Source: Tritrichomonas musculus (taxonomy: Eukaryota; Parabasalia; Tritrichomonadida; Tritrichomonadidae). From it: a stretch of DNA of 64,000 bases. A program made the position numbers and the translations under genes. The DNA lies in the NCBI GenBank assembly GCA_039105265.1, contig JAPFFF010000013.1:2852001-2916000 (forward strand). The letters run 5' to 3'. Under the pieces are notes generated by a model that searched no databases, was not told the origin of the DNA, and saw only the letters and a list, made by a program, of their open reading frames with translations. Positions 1 through 10,555 of this stretch are shown in pieces. Every line of letters starts with the position of its first letter. Positions within the stretch are counted from its first letter, which is position 1.

Positions 1-1077
1 AAGTTCATCTTCATTTGTAATACTTCTCCGCATCATATGCTTAATATAAGCTTTAAGTACTGCAAATATTGTGGTGTCTAGAGGCTGATACATGTCTGTA
101 AAACCGGCTGGTATATAGTGTAAAATTATGTTAAGATCTTTAGCTAGTTTTTTAGTTGTTTCACTCCTGTGGGCAGAAAATATATCAAGAATTACATGTA
201 TTTCATTGTTATCGTTAAAATAAGATCTTAAGTAGTTTAAATATTGGTAAAAAGTGTCATCATTCGTCCAGCCTTTTTCTGAATATGTTTTCATGTGCGG
301 ATATACATCACCAATTTGAGTTGATGTGACAAGTTCAGTTTTGCCTTTTGCTATAAATTGAATATTATATTTTACTCCATTTGCTCCAATTGTTATTCTC
401 TTTTTTTCACTAAAACCTACAGGAACACTTACATCATCTTGCCCTTTTGAGTGCCAAATTTTCATATTTTTAGCATTTAAAAATAAAGCAGTTTCGCCAA
501 TGTTGATAATTTTATCAAAAGCTATTGTAGAGAAGATTCTTTTCATTTCATTAATAAAAGAGTTAATTAAATTTATATTTGCAGATGGTCTCCTTTTTAA
601 ATGACAAACTTTTGAAACAAATGAGTGCCTTTTCTTGAAATTTTATATGTATCCTCTCGAAAAAGATACTGTATAGTCGATATTTTCATCATTCTGGTGT
701 TTAGTTAAATATGCATTAACAAGAATTTCTAAACAATCTTCATCAGTAAAAAGTTTACATTGATTAATCTTTTCAATGAGAATTTAATGAGCTATTGCAT
801 CTTCTTCGTCTTCAGTAAAAATTCTTGCATTTTCTCTAATTTGAATAGATAAAGGACTGAAATTTGGATTTTTTTTGATATTCTCAAGCCAATTATACAT
901 TGTGCGTTCTTTAAATCTCGTTTTTTGCACTAATTTTTGAATATCTCCTTTTTCATAATTTTTTAATATAAGCATAACCTTTTCAACAGTCTCTGTGAAC
1001 TTTTGATACTTAATATAAGGGCCTCTCTTGATGCATAGAGGAATTGATTCACATATTTTTTGTTTTTCATCAAACAT
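1..1077 (-). mobile_element. Decayed pogo/Tigger-like DNA transposon, transposase
   Basis: The minus strand reads as a DDE_1-family transposase cut by the left window edge. The N-terminal 97 residues (784-1077, ATG at 1077) look like a helix-turn-helix DNA-binding region. After in-frame stops near 784 and 640 and at least one frame change, the catalytic core continues: INIGETALFLN near 510, VILDIFSAHRSE near 190 and HYIPAGFTDMYQPLD near 90. The last two match the second and third acidic blocks of pogo-type enzymes. The first block normally reads DET but here is GET, so the first catalytic Asp is gone. This copy cannot be active. Terminal repeats were not located. Assignment to pogo/Tigger rests on the QPLD block and is fairly firm. 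Confidence 0.75.
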
Positions 1078-1746
1078 ATGATCTATTTATCCTTTTTATA
1101 AAATTTGACAGACCAAGTATCTCTTTTTTTTTTTTTTTTAAGTATTCAAAAAGTTTATTGCCAAATTAAGTGGCAGCAGGGCAATTATATCAAATCTTTT
1201 CATCTCCATAGTTATTCAACGTTTCTAATGAATTTAATTTTTTAAAAAATATCATTATTTTACAAAACTTTAATCTTAGAATATAATACAATTAATTTAT
1301 TTTAAGATAAAAGAAAACTAAATCTAATAAAATACAAAATATCTTCATTTCAGTTTAATATCATTTAAACAAATATAATTTTTCATAATAAATGATGCAG
1401 GAGCAATTTATATATAAAAGGTTTCTTGTTATTAAATAAATATGAAAGGGGAAAAAGAATTATTTTTGACTCTTATACCTGATTTAGATCATTATTTTAT
1501 TATTTATCTCAAAGTCTAATTATTACAACAAATACTGATCATATTCAAAAATAAAATATAATTAAATAGATTCAACAAAATTTAAAATAATAAAACTTGC
1601 TTTTATTAAACTAAAAAATATTAGTATTCAAATCATGATTGTAAAGGTGAAAAATTAACCATTTAACGTATAACTATCTAATGCTATGCAAAATGAATAA
1701 AAGTGTCTAAAAATGTTGTTAAAGGAACTTAAAAACTAACTTAGTG
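1078..1746. other. Intergenic A+T-rich DNA
   Basis: No gene seen. It probably includes the outer end of the pogo-like element, but no terminal repeat was identified. A TCAAAAAGT motif lies at 1146. Confidence 0.6.
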
Positions 1747-2086
1747 TTCAAAAAAAGATAAATTGTATTTTGAGCACTTCACGGAAACAAGATTAAGTAA
1801 AAACTCTCGAGAATGTTGAATATCTCTATCTTGTTTTAATCTTGTTTGTGTGAAGTAAAGAGTTCAATTGTAGACTAATAAGGTTGTTTAGCTGTTATAA
1901 AAGTTGTCGTTTTTAAGTAAAAACTCTCGAGAATGTTGAATATCTCTATCTTGTTTTAATCTTGTTTTTTAAAAAAAATAAGCAATGGTCAATTTTAAAT
2001 ATTTTGACCATTGCTTTTTGAGATACTGCTCTGGTCACATCACCAGAGCAGTGCTCAAAATACAATTTATCTTGCTTTTTTTTGAA
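1747..2086. mobile_element. 340-bp MITE-like element with nested hairpins
   Basis: The ends are inverted copies of TTCAAAAAAA followed by AGATAAATTGTATTTTGAGC (left 1756-1777, right 2051-2072), with a small indel between the two blocks. Inside are three further self-complementary units: 1775-1796 with 1836-1856, 1981-1992 with 2004-2015 (AGCAATGGTCAA), and 2016-2060, whose stem includes CTGCTCTGGT. A 55-bp direct repeat occurs at 1793-1847 and 1913-1967, exactly 120 bp apart. No ORF is present and no clear target-site duplication is visible. The structure suggests a non-autonomous DNA element; the family is unknown. Confidence 0.7.
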
Positions 2087-2188
2087 ATGTTCGGCAACAA
2101 TTCTCATAATATATTAAGATGAAAATAAATCAGCTAATATGTATATTTTTTGGTTAGCTATTATATGTCAAAAACAATTTGCTATCAT

Positions 2189-2494
2189 GGAATAATTCGG
2201 ACAATCGTTTTTTTCTACCCCACATTTTGAATGGCTTTTCTATCCATGAGTAGCTACTCAAGGAACCAGATTCGGCTTCGTGCAGCAAAAAAAATCGTGA
2301 AATTTAAATTTTACCATTCAAAAAGTGGGGTCTTACTATGTTCCTTGAATTGCTAGATGAATCGGGAAGCTATTTAAACTATATATTTATTCATTATTTA
2401 GTAAAAATTGAATAAAAAAAGTATAAAAAAGTATTCAAAAAGTTTAAAAGTTTTCAAAAAGTGGTGTAGAAAAATACGATTCATCGAATAATTC
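2189..2494. mobile_element. Inverted-repeat element with CCCCAC...TTTTGA ends
   Basis: Imperfect inverted arms at 2189-2234 and 2452-2494 share the order GAATAATTCG, AATCGT, TTTTTCTAC, CCAC, TTTTGA. An internal inverted pair, CCCCACATTTTGAATGG at 2218-2234 and its partner at 2314-2330, nests within them. A lone arm of the same type (GGACAATCGTTTT then CCCCACTTTTTGATTG) lies near 7550-7585, so the motif is dispersed. No coding sequence is present. Confidence 0.5.
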
Positions 2495-2723
2495 AATCAA
2501 CACATTATCATTTGAATGCAATTTACTTATCATTTTTAAATAAAATAATATTTGTTGTTATTTTAGAATATTAGGTGTATCTATATTAATATGTTGTTAA
2601 TGATCAGATATTTCTATTTTTTAAATTTTAAATTGAGAGAGAAACCGTTTATTATAAATGGTCGGAATACCTATTTTTGAATTATTGAATTTGAAAAGAA
2701 TAAAATTTAAAAAATACAAAAAA

Positions 2724-2797
2724 TGCTCCCGACGGGAATCGAACCCGCGACACTCGGATTAAAAGTCCGATGCTCTAGCCGACTGAGCTACGAAAGC
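2724..2797 (-). tRNA. tRNA-Lys (anticodon UUU)
   Basis: A 74-nt cloverleaf on the minus strand. The acceptor GCTTTCG pairs with CGGGAGC, the discriminator is A, the anticodon loop is CTTTTAA on a TCGGA/TCCGA stem, and the T arm is GCGGG-TTCGATT-CCCGT. There is no intron and no encoded CCA. Confidence 0.95.
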
Positions 2798-2921
2798 TTC
2801 ATGTTTTTATACATACATTTTAATAATTAATTAATAACATTTAATGGAAAGAATAAAACCTAAAAAAAAAAATTCAAAATAATTGTATTTTTATTAAATT
2901 CATATATACATATAAATTATT

Positions 2922-4694
2922 TTAAAGGAGTTGAAGAGTGAAGGTTTGCCTTGCCCTGAGTTGATTGCTTGGAGGCATCATTACAAGTGGCTCATCACCA
3001 CCGACAAAAGTAACAACATGACCATTTTGTTGAGCATAGATCATTCCATCCTTATAAACGAAGTGCTGATTGTGCCTTCCGTGGAATGGGAAGAGATAGA
3101 AAGGCGTGCCTGCAGGCGGATTCGTGTTAAATTCATCAGCAACGTCCCAAACCATTCCTCGCTGCTGCACCGAGTCAATGACTGTGTTCCAGTCATCCTT
3201 TCCAAACGTGAACTGCTGGAAAACATCGTTCTCGATGTTCGGCTCTGCAATTGTGAGCTTCAGGCCAGCCGGATTCAAGTATGACTGCTTGTCCTTGACC
3301 ATTGTGAGAGCAAACTGGACATCTTCGCCGAAAAGAAGCTGTTCGTTTTCAAGGTCAACCTTTTCACCATTGTTGTAGTCATTCTCATTGAGCAACATGA
3401 CAAGACCGAACTTTCTTCCAGCGTACTGGCTGTTGTCTCCATCGACTGTATGAGGAACAAATTCTGGTTCAACATCTCTTGCCTCAACCTCATCATCATC
3501 AGAAACACTAGAATCAACATCAACAGTATTTTGTGTGACTTCAGTTGAATCAACACTGTTTGTATTTTGGGTAACTTCAGTTGAATTAGTATCAATTGTA
3601 TTTTGTGTGAGTTCTGTTGAATCAAGACTAGCTGTATTTTGTGTGAGTTCTGTTGAATTGAAACTGTTTGTATTTTCTGTTGATTCAGCTTCTTTGCTTT
3701 CTTCTTCTTCTTCTTTGGCTTCAAGTTGCGGTTCAAGGTTAATTTCACGAACTGTGATGTTAGTGAATTCGATGCCATCGATCACAATTTTGTCTGGCAA
3801 GTTTTTGTTCTCTTCTTGATCTCTGCGCATTGATTCTTCGATTTCTCTCATTGCGTCAGCATCTCTTTCTTGCTGGATGCTGACATCTCTTGTCTGAACG
3901 ACTGGTTCCTCTTCTTCGCGACTTGCTTCCTCGATGTGCGATGCTGGCGATGGAGGCGGAAGTCTTTCTAAGACGACTTTGGCTGTTGAAAGCTGAGTCA
4001 GAAGTGCCTTTTCATCGACTGTTGCGTCCTGCAAATCGTCAGAATCAAGGAAGACTGGAATTCCGAGATCCTTCATTACTTTTGTAGCAAGTTCAGCATT
4101 GTGTTGTGAATCATTTGCATTATGCGAGTAGAAGTTGATTTTGTCTGGAACATAAGAGTCAAGAAGAGCGCACATTGACAAATCGTATGGCTTGAAGTTG
4201 TTGATGTTTGGATAATTTTCTGTGCGTTCAATGGCCCATTGCATTAAAGCATCTTTGTTGCTCTTTGATGAAGATGATGATGAAACTGTGCTTGTTGTGT
4301 TCACTTTGCTATCGGTGTCAATTGATTGGCCAATTGAGTAACGTAAAATGAGTGTCCAAACTAATCCGAGGACAAGTTTCTCTTTGCTGTCATGAATGTC
4401 TTTTCCTGATATTCCAACAAATTGGACACCATCTTTGGTGAACATGTCAATGGCCATGTCATTGTTGGTGACCATTTGGGCAATATGTTTGGGATTATGG
4501 GCCCAGTGGCTTGGGGCTTCTTTGCCAGTCAATATTTCTGCAAGTTCAATAAGTGCAACACCACTTGAAAGATCTTTGGTTACATCGTTAACTTGAACAT
4601 CTGAGTTTCCTTCAGATAAATGACTTGCAACCCATCTTGAAAATACTTTGATTTGTTGTGGGATCCATTCAGTATTAGTGTTTGATGCGATCAT
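2922..4694 (-). CDS. Calponin-homology (actin-binding) domain protein
   Basis: A 590-residue protein with two calponin-homology domains in tandem, about residues 9-118 (starting EWIPQQIKVFSRWV) and 145-240 (SNKDALMQWA...). This is the usual actin-binding pair of the alpha-actinin/fimbrin/cortexillin type. A charged, probably coiled segment follows (about 255-300), then an acidic region with five imperfect copies of a 12-residue repeat like STEVTQNTNSVD (about 338-395). The C-terminal 175 residues (FGLVMLLNE... to the end) form a compact domain I do not recognise; its WD, FPFHGRHNQHF and VVTFVGG motifs suggest a lectin-like beta-trefoil, which is a guess. It probably bundles or anchors cortical actin. 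An initiator-like TCATTT lies about 38 bases upstream. Confidence 0.85.
   Translation of the reverse strand: MIASNTNTEWIPQQIKVFSRWVASHLSEGNSDVQVNDVTKDLSSGVALIELAEILTGKEAPSHWAHNPKHIAQMVTNNDMAIDMFTKDGVQFVGISGKDIHDSKEKLVLGLVWTLILRYSIGQSIDTDSKVNTTSTVSSSSSSKSNKDALMQWAIERTENYPNINNFKPYDLSMCALLDSYVPDKINFYSHNANDSQHNAELATKVMKDLGIPVFLDSDDLQDATVDEKALLTQLSTAKVVLERLPPPSPASHIEEASREEEEPVVQTRDVSIQQERDADAMREIEESMRRDQEENKNLPDKIVIDGIEFTNITVREINLEPQLEAKEEEEESKEAESTENTNSFNSTELTQNTASLDSTELTQNTIDTNSTEVTQNTNSVDSTEVTQNTVDVDSSVSDDDEVEARDVEPEFVPHTVDGDNSQYAGRKFGLVMLLNENDYNNGEKVDLENEQLLFGEDVQFALTMVKDKQSYLNPAGLKLTIAEPNIENDVFQQFTFGKDDWNTVIDSVQQRGMVWDVADEFNTNPPAGTPFYLFPFHGRHNQHFVYKDGMIYAQQNGHVVTFVGGDEPLVMMPPSNQLRARQTFTLQLL
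3516..3685 (-). repeat. 36-bp intragenic tandem repeat
   Basis: Four to five imperfect copies of a 36-bp unit encode a Ser/Thr/Asn-rich linker, pattern N/D-STE-L/V-TQNT, between the CH pair and the C-terminal domain. The copies differ by substitutions, so the array is older than the nearly perfect repeats elsewhere in the window. Confidence 0.7.
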
Positions 4695-5831
4695 ATTAAG
4701 TTTGTTTAACTTAAGTAAAAAATGATATCATGAAACAAGTATATTTTTTTGTTGATTTTTTTTTTTATTTTTATTGAGGTTATTTGAAAATATTTGAATT
4801 CAATTGAATATTTTATTTTTACAAATCAAAATATTGAATGATAATTTGAATTATAATTGAAATATTCAATTATAGCTGTTCTTTTATTTCTGAACAATCA
4901 CAAAATTCATAACATTATTTGTATTATTTAGTGAAAATTTTGAATGAAAAATAAAAAATGAAATATTATAATTTTTTATTCTCTATATCGATATTTCTGC
5001 CGATAAAAGAATACGTCATTTTAATTTAGTTCTTTGTTGCTTTAAATTGATAAAAAAATTGAGGAATGCCCATCATCATTTAAAATTGAATTTAATGCTA
5101 GGTTCTCCATTAAAATCTATTAAAAAAAAAAAAAAAAAAAAAAAAGAAACAATCCTATTTATAATTCAATTTGATATTCTACTTTTTAAAATATTTATTA
5201 TTTCTAAGTAAATCACAAATAGACAATTTTTACTTAAGAGATTTGTTATTCCAAAATGAAATATCTTATTACATTTTCTGAGACCTACTTTTTTTGTTTT
5301 GTTTGTTTTCATGATCGACGCATAAGTGTTGACTTTGATATGCAAATGTTTGTATGAATTCATAAACTCTGTCTATATGGTGATTCGAAGGTTTTTTCCA
5401 AAGCTCTTTTTTTTTAGAGATTAGACCATGTCCCAAAGAAAGTTGCAATTCCTCTTAATGTAGTTGGTATTTCTTTCAAAAACCAAGGTTCCTTATATAA
5501 AAATAGCTTACTGAAAGGATAATTATAAAAATAAACTTCTGAAAAATTGAATACATTACTTTGAGAGAAAAAAGAAATTTTCGACACTTTATCGTTTTTT
5601 TTTCGTCAATTTCTAGTGGAAAATGCGGTTTATGTGTACGTTAAGTCGAACATTTTTGGACTGAGTTTAAATAATCTTTACAAAAAAGTAATCGGAATTG
5701 AAAATTGAAAGAGCATTGAAAATTGAATATTTACTTAAAAACAAATAAAATAAAATATGATGCAATACATAAACATACAGATATTTATTTTAAATAGAGA
5801 TTTTTTTATTTAGCTTGTTCTGCTGAACACA
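4695..5831. other. Intergenic region between CH and PITP genes
   Basis: A+T-rich with no coding sequence seen. A run of about 24 A lies near 5121-5144. Both flanking genes are transcribed leftwards, so the 5' end of this stretch is the promoter of the CH gene. Confidence 0.6.
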
Positions 5832-6761
5832 TTAATAATTTTCGTTTTGTTCTGAAGAATCAGGCCCATCAGGAACACCTTCTGGTTTTTCGTGTGGTGC
5901 CTCTACGTCTGGCTTACTGTCATCCCTTTCGAAATCCATTGCGTTATTTTGTTTGTAAATTTGGGCTTCGAAAGCTCTGACATCTTCTAATGACATTGAT
6001 GCCCACTTATCGGCCCAACTGAGCATGGCACGATGATTATCGAGGAACAAATTATGGTAAAAATTGTTTGTTGCAAATTTTTCAACGATTGTCTGCAATC
6101 CTCTCCAGTGAAATTTCATTTTTAGTACTTTTACAGCAATCATCATTTCTCCAGTGAAGTTGTGTGTCCATTCAGGCGGATTTGATTCACCTCCTTCTTT
6201 TTTGTCTTTCTTTGACTTTGTGGAAGATCTAAAGGAAGAAAATTTTTCATTTACGTTGAGTTCAGGACATGTCCAATTTGTTAGATCACGTCCCTTTTCT
6301 GGCTTTGGCTTTCCATCTAAAATGTCGAGGTAAACAATTTTTCTCTTTGCTAAATCTTCTTTTGATAAATTTAATAAATTATCTGGAACTGCTTCTCCGT
6401 CTTTGTAAGGAATGTGATAAGAATCAATTATCATTATAAGATCGTCTCCCATTCCTGGAACAGAATATTCAGTATGATAGTGAGGATATGCATTCCATGA
6501 TTTTTCATGACAATGGCAATATTTATCAGGAAGTGCCCATCTCATGAATGAGGGTATTCTTGATTTGAAATGCATGATTTTATATGTATATGTTCCTGAT
6601 TCTTTCTCATTTTCAAAATGTTCGCTTTTCACAGTTTCAATACCTTCCCCTTTTGTGTGCTTTGTCTCTTCTTCTGAGCGTTTTGCTGTCATATAAATAC
6701 TACCTATTCTATATTGTTCGAGTGAGCATGGACAAATAACCCTATATTCGTAAATCTTCAT
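5832..6761 (-). CDS. Phosphatidylinositol transfer protein (class I PITP type)
   Basis: A 309-residue protein that follows the class I PITP fold from end to end. It starts KIYEYRVICPCSLEQYRIGSIY, like the family's KEYRVVLPVSVEEYQVGQLY. It then has TYKIMHFKSRIPSFMRW, HEKSWNAYPH, an EWTHNF segment and a C-terminal KFHWRGLQTIVEKF...DNHRAMLSWADKW block ending in the usual helix. The family moves phosphatidylinositol and phosphatidylcholine between membranes. Length is close to the family's usual 270 plus a short acidic tail. A lysine-rich insertion (STKSKKDKK, about residues 200-210) falls in a loop. The whole domain appears intact. Confidence 0.93.
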   Translation of the reverse strand: MKIYEYRVICPCSLEQYRIGSIYMTAKRSEEETKHTKGEGIETVKSEHFENEKESGTYTYKIMHFKSRIPSFMRWALPDKYCHCHEKSWNAYPHYHTEYSVPGMGDDLIMIIDSYHIPYKDGEAVPDNLLNLSKEDLAKRKIVYLDILDGKPKPEKGRDLTNWTCPELNVNEKFSSFRSSTKSKKDKKEGGESNPPEWTHNFTGEMMIAVKVLKMKFHWRGLQTIVEKFATNNFYHNLFLDNHRAMLSWADKWASMSLEDVRAFEAQIYKQNNAMDFERDDSKPDVEAPHEKPEGVPDGPDSSEQNENY

Positions 6762-7789
6762 TTATATGATTATGTGTTTTAGAAAACCTTTTGAAAAGTT
6801 AATAGTATCCCTCAATTATTAATTAAACAATATATATTGAATATCTAGCTATTTACCATATTTTTTATTTTATTTAAATACATATTATATTTTTTTAAAT
6901 AAATAATGATTTAAATTAATAAATAAATTTTTTTGATAAAGATATATTGAAAATAATATATATATATATATTTTGTTAAAAAACCGCATAAAATTATAAA
7001 AATGTTTGTAATTTATTTGATATAAGGTTATCAACCATAAAACATTACAAAAAATTTTGAATAAAATGGTCAAAACTTCAATTTTATGGATTATTTTGAA
7101 CTTTTTCAGAAAATACAAATTTTGTATTTTTTGAGTTTATTATCTAAATGAAGTATCAATAAAACAAAAAAGCCTTTCACTTCCCTGAACTATTTATTGT
7201 TTATACTAAAAAATATCTTTTTACGCATTTAATATGGGAATAATTTGAAAATAATTGTTATTCAAAACCACCATAACCCAATCAAATTTGTGAGAATAAC
7301 TATTTTTTATTGAAAAGTGCTTATTTTCCGATTTTCAATCTTTAGCATTTGCCATGGCCAATAAAATTATATATATCTTTCCAATATTGTTTCACGAATA
7401 ACTTGGAATGAATTTAATTTCATGTATTATTTTGAATACTTTCTGCTAGAAATCAAACGGTTTCTCACAAAAGAAGTCTTTCAAAATCATCTCCTTAAAA
7501 ATTCAACTTCAAAAAATGAAGAATTTATTGGTAACATCAAGAAAAAATTTGGACAATCGTTTTCATCTTCCCCACTTTTTGATTGAAGTAGAGTAAAATA
7601 AAAAAATTATAGTTTTTATACTGACAATGTATTGGATGACACTTCTTGGATTAAATAGTTTATTATATTTTTTTAATTAAAAAGCAAGTAGATTAGATTT
7701 GTCAACGATTTAGATTATGATAATCTTCATTTAAATTTTTCAAATGTTCGTTATAAATAATTGAATAAATGATCGATTTTGGCATCTTT
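6762..7789. other. Intergenic A+T-rich DNA
   Basis: Mostly low-complexity A+T. It contains a TA microsatellite near 6956-6970 and one isolated arm of the CCCCAC...TTTTGA inverted-repeat family near 7550-7585. No gene seen. Confidence 0.55.
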
Positions 7790-8100
7790 TCAATTTTCTA
7801 CTGGTCGATCAAATAAAAAATGACTTGAAACAAAGTCAAGAAGAGCTTGATTTTGACCGTTATTTGAAAATTGAGAATATTGTAAGTACGGTAAACATGA
7901 ATATAGATTTGTTTCTTCTGTTGTGATTGGGAAGATTTCATTCATTTCTTTGAATATTTCAATGAGGTAGCCATTATTAAGAAGTTCGGAATTATTAATC
8001 TCATCTGAAATATTTAATTGTCGAATTGTATCGTTGAGACATAAATGGTTAATTTTTGTGAGACTGTTGGTGATATAAAATCGGCATAATATCTATTGAT
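7790..8100 (-). pseudogene. Gene relic, about 100 codons, unrecognised
   Basis: An open minus-strand frame of about 100 codons ends at a TGA (7790-7792). Its normal-looking composition includes ITNSLTKINHLCLND, ELLNNGYLIEIFKEMNEIF and ALLDFVSSHFLFDRPVEN. The only ATG is internal, and a stop precedes the frame near 8100, so it is probably the 3' remnant of a host gene. The helical, leucine-rich pattern is not specific enough for a family. Confidence 0.45.
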
Positions 8101-8339
8101 ATTAATTTCTTGATTATTAAGAATTCACTATTGCATTCATAAAAATTGAATAATACAATATTTCACTTTTTCTAAATATTTAGAATATTCAAAATAATAT
8201 AAGTAGTTTTTTTTTAATCGTTATCTTTTGAGAAATCAATTTATATCATTATAAAACGATAGGATCAAGTATATCTTTTTTTTTATTTATTTAATAAAAG
8301 CATTATAATTAAAAAAAAAAATGACTATCTGTAGATAAA

Positions 8340-9380
8340 TCACAATTGAACTGTTGAAGGGAAAGCATCAACACCAATTGAAGTAACAGAGGAAGGAATT
8401 GAAACTTTTCTCAATGAAGAGCATTTTTGAAAAGCATAATTGCCAATAGAAACGACAGAACGAGGGATTGTTACCTGTTCCAATGATAAGCAATTATAGA
8501 AAGCATAGCTTCCAATTGAAGTTACTGAAGGAGGAATGACAATTTGCTTCAAAGATGTGCATTGGCTGAAAGCACTTTCAGCGATATGAGTCAAAGCAGA
8601 AGGACTCTCAAATGTCACTTGTTCAAGCTTCGCGCATTCAGTGAAAGCTCCTGTCATAATTGCAGTTATAGAAGAAGGAATTGTCAGTTGTGTGATTGTT
8701 GCACATTTTCTAAACACCGCTGGATTAAGAACAGTTAAAAGAGGAGGAATTGTCAATTGTTTTATTGATTGGCATTCACTAAAAGCACATCCTTCCATCA
8801 CCGAAAGAGAGCTAGGACTTTCAAAATCCAATTGTTCAAGCATTTTACATCGTATGAACGCATAAGATTCTATTGTTGTCACTGACTTTGGAATGGTTAT
8901 TTTTTTCAATTCTTTGCATTTTTTGAATGCTTTGGTTTCAATTATTTTTAAAGAAGAAGGACTTGTGAACTCAATCTTCTGCAAATATATACAATCATTA
9001 AATGCACTTATTCCAATTGAAGTTACAGAAGAAGGTATTGTTATTTCTTTCAGTAACCAATTGGACAAGAATAAATGTTTCGGAATGAATTGAATATCAC
9101 CTGTTATACGAAGATTCAGAGAAAGTGGAAATGCATCTGGTTCAATTTGTGTAGTTGATGGAATTGATACCTCTTTAAAACAAAAACTCCGAAAAGCATA
9201 TTTTTCTATTAGAATGATATTTGGAGGTATCACTAACTTGGTGAGCAGTGGACAATGAGAGAAAAAATCACTTCTTATACGATTCATCATTCCTCCTTCC
9301 AATAAAAAACTAACAATTTCACTGAAGCCTTTCTTTGCAGCCTTTTGAATTATTGATTCGTAAAATGAAATAAAATGGAA
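8340..9380 (-). pseudogene. BspA-type leucine-rich repeat part of a broken DUF3447 gene
   Basis: About 12 LRR_5 (BspA/TpLRR) repeats of 22-24 residues, pattern L..I.IPSSVTSIG..AF..C. Before them comes one ankyrin-like unit, ESIIQKAAKKGFSEIVSFLLEGG, read from about 9375. The frame has no ATG near its beginning and abuts the DUF3447 ORF upstream (9422-10555). The two halves very likely form one ancestral gene interrupted by stops between 9375 and 9430. LRR_5 proteins in trichomonads are an expanded family; some are surface-exposed, but no signal peptide or membrane segment is seen here. Confidence 0.7.
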
Positions 9381-9421
9381 TTATATTTAAATATATAATT
9401 TGGAAATGTTATTCAAACAAA

Positions 9422-10555
9422 TTAATTGAAAACTCTAAATAAAAAGTTAGATTTAATATATCTAATTTTTTCATAAAGAAATTTTACAAGGTCAAAATGA
9501 TTAGAAATGCATGCAAAAAGAAAGACATCCAAATAGTCACAATCATAGTTCAAAAATTCATAGTTATAGTAATTAAAACAATAAAAATCGATTGGATTGT
9601 ACAAATAATGAGATATTGTTTGAAAATATTCATCTTTTATCAAATCTGGATTGTTCAATTGTATGTAATAAGCAAATTCATTGTGGTGACATTTAACAGC
9701 TTCTTCAAGAACTGAATTGAACAATTTATCTGGAAGTGGAACATGGCAATCTTCGAGAATGTGGATCAGTTTTGGACTACGTGAATGAATCGCAAAAAGC
9801 CACAATGATGGCGTCAATTTGGCCCCTTTCATTCTCAGATAATTGAATATCTTAAGAGATCCAAAGAAGGCAGCATATTCGATCATTTGTATGTTTTCTT
9901 TTCTTTCGAGTAAAAAATTATTTGTTTCAAAAATTGATGGCTTGATACCGTTTTGATATAAAGTGACATATTTAACAAATTTTTCAATTGAGTCTTGTCG
10001 TATTATACTGCATAAATATGTTGCATTCTCGCCTTGAAGTCGCTTCTTATCAAAGTCGACAAGAATATTCGGATCTTCTGAAAAAAGGTCTTTTTCAACA
10101 TCTATGGCTGTTCTATCATTGTCGATAAACTTTTTAAATTCAGGATATAAAAAGTGGAGAATTTTAGTATCATTGTTGTACTTCAACTGATAATAAATAT
10201 CTTCATCTATCACCAAAATTTCATTTTTCAAAAGAAAATAAATAATTATTTTGCTATCGAAAAATTTTTCGAGTAGTTCTTCTTTTGTGAAGGTTTGCTT
10301 GAGATCGTCTTTTATTAATAATAAAATTTGTTCGATTTTGTTGAATAAATACAAATAATGACGATGGTATTTTGCAAAAATTAGTAGCAAGTGAATAAAA
10401 TCTAAGAATCTAATTGTATTTTCTCTAAATTTTTGATTTTGTATATATTTAGAAAGTTCAACGAATTCACTATTGAATTCACTTTGGCTGTTAATGTAGC
10501 TTGTGAAAATAGCATAAAGTTGCTTTTTTTGATCATATAAATCTTTAACTTCCAT
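9422..10555 (-). CDS. DUF3447/ankyrin-like protein, N-terminal half
   Basis: 377 residues from an ATG at 10555. It shows the trichomonad DUF3447 layout: an N-terminal helical part (IHLLLIFAKYHRHYLYLFNKIEQILLLIKDD), then GENATYLCSIIRQDSIEKFVKY, SIFETNNFLLERKENIQMIEYAAFFGS and LWLFAIHSRSPKLIHILED. The latter blocks resemble ankyrin helices. The frame stops just before the ankyrin-LRR segment of 8340-9380. It may be a truncated protein or the 5' half of a pseudogene. Function is unknown; ankyrin-type repeats usually bind proteins. Confidence 0.75.
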   Translation of the reverse strand: MEVKDLYDQKKQLYAIFTSYINSQSEFNSEFVELSKYIQNQKFRENTIRFLDFIHLLLIFAKYHRHYLYLFNKIEQILLLIKDDLKQTFTKEELLEKFFDSKIIIYFLLKNEILVIDEDIYYQLKYNNDTKILHFLYPEFKKFIDNDRTAIDVEKDLFSEDPNILVDFDKKRLQGENATYLCSIIRQDSIEKFVKYVTLYQNGIKPSIFETNNFLLERKENIQMIEYAAFFGSLKIFNYLRMKGAKLTPSLWLFAIHSRSPKLIHILEDCHVPLPDKLFNSVLEEAVKCHHNEFAYYIQLNNPDLIKDEYFQTISHYLYNPIDFYCFNYYNYEFLNYDCDYLDVFLFACISNHFDLVKFLYEKIRYIKSNFLFRVFN

